From Leuctra nigra (taxonomy: Eukaryota > Arthropoda > Insecta > Plecoptera > Leuctridae), in NCBI GenBank assembly GCA_934045905.1, contig OW203768.1, positions 29,913,060 to 29,977,059 on the forward strand: a stretch of DNA of 64,000 bases. Reading direction: 5' to 3'. Both the position numbers and the translations under genes were made by a program. This document shows positions 10,557 to 21,622 of this stretch, in pieces. A model generated the notes under the pieces. It was not told the DNA's origin, did not search any database, and was given only the letters and a program-made list of their open reading frames with translations. Positions within the stretch are counted from its first letter, which is position 1. The number at the start of each line of letters is the position of its first letter.

Positions 10557-12209
10557 ATGGGCAACGAAATTACGTGTCCAAAAAGTTCAGGAGAGAATCC
10601 TGAACCTTCGAAATCCAATCCAACATCTGACGGCTCCGGAGAACCGGGAACGAAGCGACTGAAACTAAATCAACGCTCCGAATGTCCGGTTTGCTTCGAG
10701 GTCCTCTGGCAATTGACGGTGTATTCCTGTCTGAATGGTCATGCCATCTGCTCTGGGTGTCTGAAGAAGGTGAACAGGTGCCCGATCTGTCGGGTAGGAG
10801 GTGCGCGTTGGGCCCAACGTGTGGATGTCCGGGCTGAAAGCGGGGTGCAGCAAGGAGTCAAGCGCAAGAGGGTGGTGCCCATGATGGATCAGATGAGTTC
10901 CAAGCGTCCGTTCATAGTCGCAGCTCATACGCAGGATGATGATGAGGACGATGATTGGTCCTCCATACAGGGAGTATCCCCATTGTGCGGCGCATCATTC
11001 CCTTCCGGACCAAGAACTCCAAGACCTTCCTCTTCAATCTTCAATACAATATCAGGAATGCGAGAACATCCTCCAATGTCCGTCTCATCATCACCCTCAG
11101 GACCAAGAACTCCAGGACCTTCCTTTGCATTCTCCTTCGGACCAGACATGCGAGAACCCAATCCTATGTCCGGCCCAACACCCCCTTCCAGACCAAGAAC
11201 TCCAAGACCTTCCTCTTCAATCCTCAATACATCAGGAATGCGAGGAGCCTCTCCAATGTCTGTCTCATCATCACCCTCCGGACCAAGAACTCCAGGACCT
11301 TCCTCTTCATTCCGCTTCGGACCAGACGTGCGAGAACCCCCTCCAATATTCGTCTCATCATCACCCTCCGGACCAAGAACTCCAGGACCTTCCTCTTCAT
11401 TCCGCTTCGGACCAGACGTGCGAGAACCCCCTCCAATATTCGTCTCATCATCACCCTCCGGACCAAGAACTCCAGGACCTTCCTCTTCATTCCGCTTCGG
11501 ACCAGACGTGCGAGAACCCCCTCCAATATTCGTCTCATCATCACCCTCCGGACCAAGAACTCCAGGACCTTCCTCTTCATTCCGCTTCGGACCAGACGTG
11601 CGAGAACCCCCTCCAATATTCGTCTCATCATCACCCTCCGGACCAAGAACTCCAGGACCTTCCTCTTCATTCCGCTTCGGACCAGACGTGCGAGAACCCC
11701 CTCCAATATTCGTCTCATCATCACCCTCCGGACCAAGAACTCCAGGACCTTCCTCTTCATTCCGCTTCAGACCAGACGTGCGAGAACCGCCTCCAATATT
11801 CGTCTCATCATCACCCTCCGGACCAAGAACTCCAGGACCTTCCTCTTCATTCCCCTTCAGATCAGGAGTACCAGGATCGTACCAAATGCCCGGCCAATCA
11901 TTCCCCTTCAGATCAGGAGGACCAGGATCGTACCCAATGCCCGGCCAATCATTCCCCTTCAGATCAGGAGTACCAGGATCGTACCCAATGCCCGGCCAAT
12001 CATTCCCCATCAGATCAGGGGTACCAGGATCGTACCCAATGCCCGGCCAATCATTCCCCTTGAACAGATCAGGAGTACCAGGATCGTACCCAATGCCCGG
12101 CCAATCATTCCCCATCGGACATGAATACCAGTATTCATTCGATTGTCCTCACCACCATTCCCCACCAATGACGTGTCCATATTGGGGAAACAATTACGAC
12201 CATGAATAA
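10557..12209 (+). CDS. RING-finger protein with Pro/Ser-rich tandem-repeat tail (550 aa)
   Basis: A single uninterrupted exon of 550 codons. Residues 43-78 form a C3HC4 RING: C43-x2-C46-x11-C58-x3-H62-x2-C65-x2-C68-x6-C75-x2-C78. The CPVCFE start and the spacing are close to the Siah/Sina class. Family knowledge makes it a candidate E3 ubiquitin ligase, but the zinc fingers and substrate-binding domain of Siah are absent. Basic clusters (KRLK near 33-36, KRKR at 102-105) could direct nuclear import, and an acidic run follows at 127-133. The N-terminus MGNEIT matches the N-myristoylation pattern (G2, T6). From about residue 145 the protein is low-complexity: 30-residue repeats with SGPRTPGPSSS, five nearly identical, then 17-residue repeats (PGQSFPFRSGVPGSYPM). 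The C-terminus is Tyr/His-rich (ending YDHE). An upstream ATG at 10552 is out of frame. A TATAAG at 10457 lies poorly spaced from a TCAGT at 10502. Introns and expression cannot be judged; an intronless retrocopy is possible. Confidence 0.7.
   Translation: MGNEITCPKSSGENPEPSKSNPTSDGSGEPGTKRLKLNQRSECPVCFEVLWQLTVYSCLNGHAICSGCLKKVNRCPICRVGGARWAQRVDVRAESGVQQGVKRKRVVPMMDQMSSKRPFIVAAHTQDDDEDDDWSSIQGVSPLCGASFPSGPRTPRPSSSIFNTISGMREHPPMSVSSSPSGPRTPGPSFAFSFGPDMREPNPMSGPTPPSRPRTPRPSSSILNTSGMRGASPMSVSSSPSGPRTPGPSSSFRFGPDVREPPPIFVSSSPSGPRTPGPSSSFRFGPDVREPPPIFVSSSPSGPRTPGPSSSFRFGPDVREPPPIFVSSSPSGPRTPGPSSSFRFGPDVREPPPIFVSSSPSGPRTPGPSSSFRFGPDVREPPPIFVSSSPSGPRTPGPSSSFRFRPDVREPPPIFVSSSPSGPRTPGPSSSFPFRSGVPGSYQMPGQSFPFRSGGPGSYPMPGQSFPFRSGVPGSYPMPGQSFPIRSGVPGSYPMPGQSFPLNRSGVPGSYPMPGQSFPIGHEYQYSFDCPHHHSPPMTCPYWGNNYDHE
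11262..11850 (+). repeat. 90-bp coding tandem repeat inside the RING gene
   Basis: The anchor gaccaagaactccaggacc recurs at 11281, 11371, 11461, 11551, 11641, 11731 and 11821, exactly 90 bp apart. The first five 90-bp units are almost identical, the sixth has a G-to-A change (cgcttcagaccag), and the seventh fuses into the next repeat type. Older, more diverged versions lie upstream from about 11000. The period keeps the reading frame (30 codons). Confidence 0.95.
11846..12118 (+). repeat. 51-bp coding tandem repeat inside the RING gene
   Basis: About five units of ccaatcattccccttcagat...aggatcgtacccaatgcccgg with a 51-bp period (17 codons). One unit carries an in-frame 3-bp insertion near 12061 (ttgaacagatcagg). 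The first unit shares tcattccNcttcag with the preceding 90-bp repeat, so the second array probably arose from it. Confidence 0.9.
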
Positions 12210-12333
12210 GATCAGGAGTAAGAGGAAGAAGGCAGTAATGAGTTCAGAAACAGTGTAAATTTATCTAGTAATGTAGCAATGTCTAATATTTGCAGCATTT
12301 GTAGCATTGTAGCAATATTTGTCTAATATTTGA

Positions 12334-12339
12334 AATAAA
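12334..12339 (+). terminator. Candidate polyadenylation signal of the RING gene
   Basis: AATAAA 125 bases past the TAA stop (12207-12209), within an AT-rich 3' flank with a small internal duplication (gtctaatatttg near 12279 and 12321). A second AATAAA lies near 12405. Both are motif-only calls. Confidence 0.45.
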
Positions 12340-12438
12340 GTAATATTGCCGTTTAGTTTTTGAACAAGAAATTTCTTACTTATGTAATACATTTCGTATT
12401 TTGCAATAAATAATAAGACAATATAGTAAATGTGTAAT

Positions 12439-12973
12439 TGAGCGAGCGACTCTTTATGGCTCTTTTGGCACGGACCTCTGTTTTTGTGAGTGTTTTTCTG
12501 TTTTGAGGCTATACAGGTCACAGTTTTTTTCGATCGAGCTGAAATTTTGCAGACATATGTAGGGACTACTCTGGGCGGTGCAGACTCTATTTTTTTTTGG
12601 AAATCTGCTGATTGGTTCTAATTTAAAAAAATTGATGTTCCGATTTTGTTCCGAAACTGTTCCGAAATTTTGCTATCTTCCTATTAGTCGACAATCAAAA
12701 TGTTCCGATAAGTTCAAATTTTGCATGGTGATCAAGACCAACATTATGTATCTATACTTTTACACATTTTAAGCCCAATCAGTCAAGTATTTATTGTAAT
12801 TTTAAGGTATAGGCATAAGTCACGACACAATGGATATGTTATTCATCCAGAGTGTTTATATGGAGATTGGAAAGTTGCAAAGAAAATCGTCTTGTGCCGA
12901 GTCGTGTATCTTGACTGGGGATGTTGCATGTTCTGTGCTCGCTCATCAACGCGTACACTAAGCGTTCTCCTAG
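12439..12973 (-). mobile_element. Interspersed repeat R, copy 3 (inverted, shortened)
   Basis: Starts tgagcgagcg, continues with the complement of ggtccgtgccaaaagagcc, and ends with gctcgctcatcaacgcg and tctcctag followed by T. It is 535 bp long, shorter than the roughly 796-bp copies. It lies downstream of the RING gene in inverted orientation relative to the upstream copy. Confidence 0.65.
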
Positions 12974-13115
12974 TAAATAATTTGACAACTGAATTGATGT
13001 AAATATACTTGATTCTTTTGACTGCGTTGAGTGCAAAAGGGTCTAAGAAGTCGCTCGTTCCTCTTTCTCAGCACACATGCCATATTGTGCTTTTCATTGC
13101 GACTTTGTGATTAAT
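12974..13115. other. Short flank, R-related
   Basis: Sequence such as ttgtgcttttcattgcgac resembles internal R sequence at 2881-2900, so this is probably more of a degraded R copy. No gene. Confidence 0.4.
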
Positions 13116-15158
13116 CTAGTGGAGCGGTCGCTCCACCCAGCCAAGTCGTACTATACACTCACAGTCACTCAACATACCGTAAATGCCTAATAAACTGAGG
13201 AGCAGACCAAACACTTTTACTGTAAGCAACAACATGGCATTTTCGGCCTACTGGATCTCAAAATTGGTAAATCTCACATTGTTGCGAAATATCTTAATTT
13301 CGAGCTATGGCCCACCCCACTACATATACCAAATTTGGGAACAATAGGTTATGCCATTTGCGCGCTAGAGGACCGAGAAAACAGTGAAATTACACCACTT
13401 TCTGATTCTGAAGATGATGATGATTCTGATGATATCACGAAACGTCGCTATCACCGCCACAGCCTAAACGGCTGAACCGATCGACCTGAAATTTTTACCA
13501 CATGTGCACTTTTGGCGTCTGAGGTGCCTTTTTATAAAACCAACCGGAAGCCGCCATTTTGAAACCGGAAGTGACGTCATAACTCAAAAACGTCTGGACC
13601 GATTAGAACGAAATTAGCGCCATTCGATTTAGATGGTCATCTATATGAAGTATCAATAAAAAAAATATTATTTTCTTATTTTCTAAACCGGAAGTGACGT
13701 CATAAATACGCAATATTTAACTTATTTCAACAAATTATACTTAAAATACGTACATAATTAACTTACATTGTAACATAGACAATACAATTTATATATTCAA
13801 GGTAGCAGTGTTCTCGGCCGCCATTCCTGAAACCGGAAGTGACGTCATATATCTAAAACGCCTGTACCGATTGCAACTGAACTAGCTCCTGCGTATTCAT
13901 TCTGCTATTTATTTGAAAAATCAATTGTGAAAAATGAATAAATAAATTAATGGTACCGGAAATGGCGGCAGGAACCACTAAATGAAACCGGAAGTGACGT
14001 CATATATTACAAACGGCATGACCGATTTTACGGAAATATAGGGATTAGGAATTCAGATGGTCGTTCATGAAGGTATCAACTAGATAAAACTAGATTGTTT
14101 TCTTATTACCTATACCGGAATTCGGCCGCTATTTCAAAACCGGAAGTGACGTCATGTATCGAAAACGGCTGGATCGATTATAACGAAACTTAAGCTATTC
14201 TTCTTGAATAATCATTTTCATCTTATACCAAACGCAACTTTTCATAGTAACCAAATCGGTTGAGGCGTATTTTTTTAAAGAAATTAGTCCCTGCTCGGAC
14301 ATGTGCTACAAGCTGTATGAATAAACTAACAAAAGAAGTGATATCCCAGAAAAAACACTCCGTGTAAAAATACCAGCCAAGTCTCTTTAACTATAAAAAA
14401 AATAGAAGAAATCTAAAAATTCAGCACTGAAAAGGAGTGATATCAAAAAAGGAGCCAAGTCAACGAATTTTCCAAATTTTAATCGTACCATTGAAATAAA
14501 AATATCAACCCCCGAGAAATACTTAAAAAAAGGACTTGGCGCATCGTTTTTTTAAAGACATTTTTCTATTCTTAAGCTTATGCCACTCACATACTACGTA
14601 GTTCAGAAATGCCTAGAAAAATTGGGACAAAACTTTCAAATTAAATATTGAACATTCTGTAAAATATTTTAAATTTAAATATAAGTACGCAAAGAAATAT
14701 AGCATTGTCTTACAAGCAATAAATACAGAACAGTTGTGTTTGTGATTGGTAGGTACCTATAGTTTTGTGGGTACATCAACATACCTACTACAGCATTATA
14801 CTTTGAACCTTCTCGCCGTGTAATTAATTGCTATTAATTAACATTTTATACCAAAAAAATTCATAAATTACATAACGTATTACTTTAGATAAAAATCTAG
14901 TCAGTAATTATTTGAGCAGCATGGCTCAGTGCACTAGTCACTTATACAAATCTCATTGACGGCCTTCTTGTAATGAGCGCTTTCGCTATTTCCCTCAGTC
15001 ACGATATTGAGAAGTATGATTGATTAATATGACCCTAGAAATAGTGGCAATAACGAATAGACTAGGCCGCTTCCGTTTATTCGTTATTCGTTTATCCGTT
15101 TATTTCCTCTGAATATTGACAAAATACCAAAACTGCCAGTAGGTAAGAGTACTAGTTA
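13116..15158 (-). mobile_element. Helitron-like element H (outer copy), 3' part
   Basis: On the minus strand this is the 3' portion of an HLE copy: spacer, 5'-type block A inverted (about 14346-14565), then segment B ending in the hairpin GTGGAGCG-AC-CGCTCCAC and CTAG (complement at 13116-13136). The element is split at 15158; its 5' part is 21623-21934. The two parts total 2,355 bp, matching the intact inner copy of 2,351 bp. The split site joins to gagtactagtta + tattaaaacg, which is intact (as complement) within 15465-15490. B carries five YY1/ETS/CRE-like modules. No protein-coding capacity was recognised. Confidence 0.85.
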
Positions 15159-15755
15159 TCCCAGAAAAAACACTCCGTGTAAAAATACCAGCCAAGTCTC
15201 TATAACTATAAAAAAAAATAGAAGAAATCTAAAAATTCAGCACTGAAAAGGAGTGATATCAAAAAAAGAGCCAAGTCAACGAATTTTCCAAATTTTAATC
15301 GTACCATTGAAATAAAAATATCAACCCCCAAGAAATACTTAAAAAAAGGACTTGGCGCATCGTTTTTTTAAAGACACTTTTCTATCCTAAAAGTATAGGA
15401 AGAACTCTACAAGTATATTTTCCTGAGTATATCACATTCATTATCGACGAATCATACTACGTTTTAATATAACTAGTACTCTTACCTACTGGCAGTTTTG
15501 GTATTTTGTCAATATTCAGAGGAAATAAACGGATAAACGAATAACGAATAAACGGAAGCGGCCTAGTCTATTCGTTATTGCCACTATTTCTAGGGTCATA
15601 TTAATCAATCATACTTCTCAATATCGTGACTGAGGGAAATAGCGAAAGCGCTCATTACAAGAAGGCCGTCAATGAGATTTGTATAAGTGACTAGTGCACT
15701 GAGCCATGCTGCTCAAATAATTACTGACTAGATTTTTATCTAAAGTAATACGTTA
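15159..15755 (+). mobile_element. Helitron-like element I1, 5' part
   Basis: Begins TCCCAGAAAAAACACTCCG directly after an A, inside copy H. Contains block A (to about 15385), then spacer up to taatacgtta at 15755, where another copy is inserted. Adding one downstream 1,757-bp 3' half gives 2,354 bp, the family's full length. Confidence 0.8.
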
Positions 15756-18106
15756 CCCAGAAAAAACACTCTGTGTAAAAATACCAGCCAAGTCTCTTTA
15801 ACTATAAAAAAAATAGAAGAAATCTAAAAATTCAGCACTGAAAAGGAGTGATATCAAAAAAGGAGCCAAGTCAACGAATTTTCCAAATTTTAATCGTACC
15901 ATTGAAATAAAAATATCAACCCCCGAGAAATACTTAAAAAAAGGACTTGGCGCATCGTTTTTTTAAAGACACTTTTCTATCCTAAAAGTATAGGAAGAAC
16001 TCTACAAGTATATTTTCCTGAGTATATCACATTCATTATCGACGAATCATACTACGTTTTAATATAACTAGTACTCTTACCTACTGGCAGTTTTGGTATT
16101 TTGTCAATATTCAGAGGAAATAAACGGATAAACGAATAACGAATAAACGGAAGCGGCCTAGTCTATTCGTTATTGCCACTATTTCTAGGGTCATATTAAT
16201 CAATCATACTTCTCAATATCGTGACTGAGGGAAATAGCGAAAGCGCTCATTACAAGAAGGCCGTCAATGAGATTTGTATAAGTGACTAGTGCACTGAGCC
16301 ATGCTGCTCAAATAATTACTGACTAGATTTTTATCTAAAGTAATACGTTATGTAATTTATGAATTTTTTTGGTATAAAATGTTAATTAATAGCAATTAAT
16401 TACACGGCGAGAAGGTTCAAAGTATAATGCTGTAGTAGGTATGTTGATGTACCCACAAAACTATAGGTACCTACCAATCACAAACACAACTGTTCTGTAT
16501 TTATTGCTTGTAAGACAATGCTATGTTTCTTTGCGTACTTATATTTAAATTTAAAATATTTTACAGAATGTTCAATATTTAATTTGAAAGTTTTGTCCCA
16601 ATTTTTCTAGGCATTTCTGAACTACGTAGTATGTGAGTGGCATAAGCTTAAGAATAGAAAAATGTCTTTAAAAAAACGATGCGCCAAGTCCTTTTTTTAA
16701 GTATTTCTCGGGGGTTGATATTTTTATTTCAATGGTACGATTAAAATTTGGAAAATTCGTTGACTTGGCTCCTTTTTTGATATCACTCCTTTTCAGTGCT
16801 GAATTTTTAGATTTCTTCTATTTTTTTTTATAGTTAAAGAGACTTGGCTGGTATTTTTACACGGAGTGTTTTTTCTGGGATATCACTTCTTTTGTTAGTT
16901 TATTCATACAGCTTGTAGCACATGTCCGAGCAGGGACTAATTTCTTTAAAAAAATACGCCTCAACCGATTTGGTTACTATGAAAAGTTGCGTTTGGTATA
17001 AGATGAAAATGATTATCCAAGAAGAATAGCTTAAGTTTCGTTATAATCGATCCAGCCGTTTTCGATACATGACGTCACTTCCGGTTTTGAAATAGCGGCC
17101 GAATTCCGGTATAGGTAATAAGAAAACAATCTAGTTTTATCTAGTTGATACCTTCATGAACGACCATCTGAATTCCTAATCCCTATATTTCCGTAAAATC
17201 GGTCATGCCGTTTGTAATTTATGACGTCACTTCCGGTTTCATTTAGTGGTTCCTGCCGCCATTTCCGGTACCATTAATTTATTTATTCATTTTTCACAAT
17301 TGATTTTTCAAATAAATAGCAGAATGAATACGCAGGAGCTAGTTCAGTTGCAATCGGTACAGGCGTTTTAGATATATGACGTCACTTCCGGTTTCAGGAA
17401 TGGCGGCCGAGAACACTGCTACCTTGAATATATAAATTGTATTGTCTATGTTACAATGTAAGTTAATTATGTACGTATTTTAAGTATAATTTGTTGAAAT
17501 AAGTTAAATATTGCGTATATATGACGTCACTTCCGGTTTAGAAAATAAGAAAATATTTTTTTTTTATTGATACCTCATATAGATGACCATCTAAATCGAA
17601 TGGCGCTAATTTCGTTCTAATCGGTCCAGACGTTTTTGAGTTATGACGTCACTTCCGGTTTTAAAATGGCGGCTTCCGGTTGGTTTTATGAAAAGGCACC
17701 TCAGACGCCAAAAGTGCACATGTGGTAAAAATTTCAGGTCGATCGGTTCAGCCGTTTAGGCTGTGGCGGTGATAGCGACGTTTCGTGATATCAGAATCAT
17801 CATCATCTTCAGAATCAGAAAGTGGTTTAATTTCACTGTTTTCTCGGTCCTCTAGCGCGCAAATGGCATAACCTATTGTTCCCAAATTTGGTATATGTAG
17901 TAGGGTGGGCCATAGCTCGAAATTAAGATATTTCGCAACAATGTGAGATTTACCAATTTTGAGATCCAGTAGGCCGAAAATGCCATGTTGTTGCTTATAC
18001 AGTAAAAGTGTTTGGTCTGCTCCTCAGTTTATTAGGCATTTACGGTATGTTGAGTGACTGTGAGTGTATAGTACGACTTGGCTGGGTGGAGCGACCGCTC
18101 CACTAG
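15756..18106 (+). mobile_element. Helitron-like element I2, intact copy (2,351 bp)
   Basis: Order: 5' terminus A|CCCAGAAAAAACACTC, block A (about 15756-15980), spacer, inverted block A (about 16650-16880), segment B with five composite modules (starting near 17069, 17222, 17376, 17520, 17643), hairpin and terminal CTAG at 18103-18106. The insertion site joins to taatacgtta + tgtaatttatg, which is uninterrupted both at 16340-16360 in this copy and in H (complement near 14863-14883). Insertion between A and T without a longer duplication fits Helitron behaviour. No Rep/helicase is encoded, so it is non-autonomous. Confidence 0.85.
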
Positions 18107-19863
18107 ATGTAATTTATGAATTTTTTTGGTATAAAATGTTAATTAATAGCAATTAATTACACGGCGAGAAGGTTCAAAGTATAATGCTGTAGTAGGTATG
18201 TTGATGTACCCACAAAACTATAGGTACCTACCAATCACAAACACAACTGTTCTGTATTTATTGCTTGTAAGACAATGCTATGTTTCTTTGCGTACTTATA
18301 TTTAAATTTAAAATATTTTACAGAATGTTCAATATTTAATTTGAAAGTTTTGTCCCAATTTTTCTAGGCATTTCTGAACTACGTAGTATGTGAGTGGCAT
18401 AAGCTTAAGAATAGAAAAATGTCTTTAAAAAAACGATGCGCCAAGTCCTTTTTTTAAGTATTTCTCGGGGGTTGATATTTTTATTTCAATGGTACGATTA
18501 AAATTTGGAAAATTCGTTGACTTGGCTCCTTTTTTGATATCACTCCTTTTCAGTGCTGAATTTTTAGATTTCTTCTATTTTTTTTTATAGTTAAAGAGAC
18601 TTGGCTGGTATTTTTACACGGAGTGTTTTTTCTGGGATATCACTTCTTTTGTTAGTTTATTCATACAGCTTGTAGCACATGTCCGAGCAGGGACTAATTT
18701 CTTTAAAAAAATACGCCTCAACCGATTTGGTTACTATGAAAAGTTGCGTTTGGTATAAGATGAAAATGATTATCCAAGAAGAATAGCTTAAGTTTCGTTA
18801 TAATCGATCCAGCCGTTTTCGATACATGACGTCACTTCCGGTTTTGAAATAGCGGCCGAATTCCGGTATAGGTAATAAGAAAACAATCTAGTTTTATCTA
18901 GTTGATACCTTCATGAACGACCATCTGAATTCCTAATCCCTATATTTCCGTAAAATCGGTCATGCCGTTTGTAATTTATGACGTCACTTCCGGTTTCATT
19001 TAGTGGTTCCTGCCGCCATTTCCGGTACCATTAATTTATTTATTCATTTTTCACAATTGATTTTTCAAATAAATAGCAGAATGAATACGCAGGAGCTAGT
19101 TCAGTTGCAATCGGTACAGGCGTTTTAGATATATGACGTCACTTCCGGTTTCAGGAATGGCGGCCGAGAACACTGCTACCTTGAATATATAAATTGTATT
19201 GTCTATGTTACAATGTAAGTTAATTATGTACGTATTTTAAGTATAATTTGTTGAAATAAGTTAAATATTGCGTATATATGACGTCACTTCCGGTTTAGAA
19301 AATAAGAAAATATTTTTTTTTTATTGATACCTCATATAGATGACCATCTAAATCGAATGGCGCTAATTTCGTTCTAATCGGTCCAGACGTTTTTGAGTTA
19401 TGACGTCACTTCCGGTTTTAAAATGGCGGCTTCCGGTTGGTTTTATGAAAAGGCACCTCAGACGCCAAAAGTGCACATGTGGTAAAAATTTCAGGTCGAT
19501 CGGTTCAGCCGTTTAGGCTGTGGCGGTGATAGCGACGTTTCGTGATATCAGAATCATCATCATCTTCAGAATCAGAAAGTGGTTTAATTTCACTGTTTTC
19601 TCGGTCCTCTAGCGCGCAAATGGCATAACCTATTGTTCCCAAATTTGGTATATGTAGTAGGGTGGGCCATAGCTCGAAATTAAGATATTTCGCAACAATG
19701 TGAGATTTACCAATTTTGAGATCCAGTAGGCCGAAAATGCCATGTTGTTGCTTATACAGTAAAAGTGTTTGGTCTGCTCCTCAGTTTATTAGGCATTTAC
19801 GGTATGTTGAGTGACTGTGAGTGTATAGTACGACTTGGCTGGGTGGAGCGACCGCTCCACTAG
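18107..19863 (+). mobile_element. Helitron-like element, 3' half (1,757 bp), probably completing I1
   Basis: Begins atgtaatttatgaa, exactly the sequence interrupted by I2. Contains spacer, inverted block A and B with the hairpin and CTAG. At every diagnostic position I compared it matches 16350-18106 (for example gtttgtaatttatgacg, gatatcagaatcatc, gcttatacag) and differs from the next copy. Confidence 0.8.
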
Positions 19864-21622
19864 ATGTAATTTATGAATTTTTTTGGTATAAAATGTTAAT
19901 TAATAGCAATTAATTACACGGCGAGAAGGTTCAAAGTATAATGCTGTAGTAGGTATGTTGATGTACCCACAAAACTATAGGTACCTACCAATCACAAACA
20001 CAACTGTTCTGTATTTATTGCTTGTAAGACAATGCTATGTTTCTTTGCGTACTTATATTTAAATTTAAAATATTTTACAGAATGTTCAATATTTAATTTG
20101 AAAGTTTTGTCCCAATTTTTCTAGGCATTTCTGAACTACGTAGTATGTGAGTGGCATAAGCTTAAGAATAGAAAAATGTCTTTAAAAAAACGATGCGCCA
20201 AGTCCTTTTTTTAAGTATTTCTCGGGGGTTGATATTTTTATTTCAATGGTACGATTAAAATTTGGAAAATTCGTTGACTTGGCTCCTTTTTTGATATCAC
20301 TCCTTTTCAGTGCTGAATTTTTAGATTTCTTCTATTTTTTTTTATAGTTAAAGAGACTTGGCTGGTATTTTTACACGGAGTGTTTTTTCTGGGATATCAC
20401 TTCTTTTGTTAGTTTATTCATACAGCTTGTAGCACATGTCCGAGCAGGGACTAATTTCTTTAAAAAAATACGCCTCAACCGATTTGGTTACTATGAAAAG
20501 TTGCGTTTGGTATAAGATGAAAATGATTATCCAAGAAGAATAGCTTAAGTTTCGTTATAATCGATCCAGCCGTTTTCGATACATGACGTCACTTCCGGTT
20601 TTGAAATAGCGGCCGAATTCCGGTATAGGTAATAAGAAAACAATCTAGTTTTATCTAGTTGATACCTTCATGAACGACCATCTGAATTCCTAATCCCTAT
20701 ATTTCCGTAAAATCGGTCATGCCGTTTGTAATATATGACGTCACTTCCGGTTTCATTTAGTGGTTCCTGCCGCCATTTCCGGTACCATTAATTTATTTAT
20801 TCATTTTTCACAATTGATTTTTCAAATAAATAGCAGAATGAATACGCAGGAGCTAGTTCAGTTGCAATCGGTACAGGCGTTTTAGATATATGACGTCACT
20901 TCCGGTTTCAGGAATGGCGGCCGAGAACACTGCTACCTTGAATATATAAATTGTATTGTCTATGTTACAATGTAAGTTAATTATGTACGTATTTTAAGTA
21001 TAATTTGTTGAAATAAGTTAAATATTGCGTATTTATGACGTCACTTCCGGTTTAGAAAATAAGAAAATAATATTTTTTTTATTGATACTTCATATAGATG
21101 ACCATCTAAATCGAATGGCGCTAATTTCGTTCTAATCGGTCCAGACGTTTTTGAGTTATGACGTCACTTCCGGTTTCAAAATGGCGGCTTCCGGTTGGTT
21201 TTATAAAAAGGCACCTCAGACGCCAAAAGTGCACATGTGGTAAAAATTTCAGGTCGATCGGTTCAGCCGTTTAGGCTGTGGCGGTGATAGCGACGTTTCG
21301 TGATATCATCAGAATCATCATCATCTTCAGAATCAGAAAGTGGTGTAATTTCACTGTTTTCTCGGTCCTCTAGCGCGCAAATGGCATAACCTATTGTTCC
21401 CAAATTTGGTATATGTAGTGGGGTGGGCCATAGCTCGAAATTAAGATATTTCGCAACAATGTGAGATTTACCAATTTTGAGATCCAGTAGGCCGAAAATG
21501 CCATGTTGTTGCTTACAGTAAAAGTGTTTGGTCTGCTCCTCAGTTTATTAGGCATTTACGGTATGTTGAGTGACTGTGAGTGTATAGTACGACTTGGCTG
21601 GGTGGAGCGACCGCTCCACTAG
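19864..21622 (+). mobile_element. Helitron-like element, extra 3' half (1,759 bp)
   Basis: A third tandem 3' half joined at CTAG|atgtaattt. Its variants (gtttgtaatatatgacg, gatatcatcagaatc, ttataaaaaggc, gcttacag) match outer copy H rather than the two preceding halves. No corresponding 5' half is present in the window. Confidence 0.8.

Noticed and set aside
13238..13480. Coding potential in HLE segment B (open frame in the related copy at 21920-22165)
   Set aside because: The frame is not conserved between copies and the region is a repeat of regulatory-motif modules.
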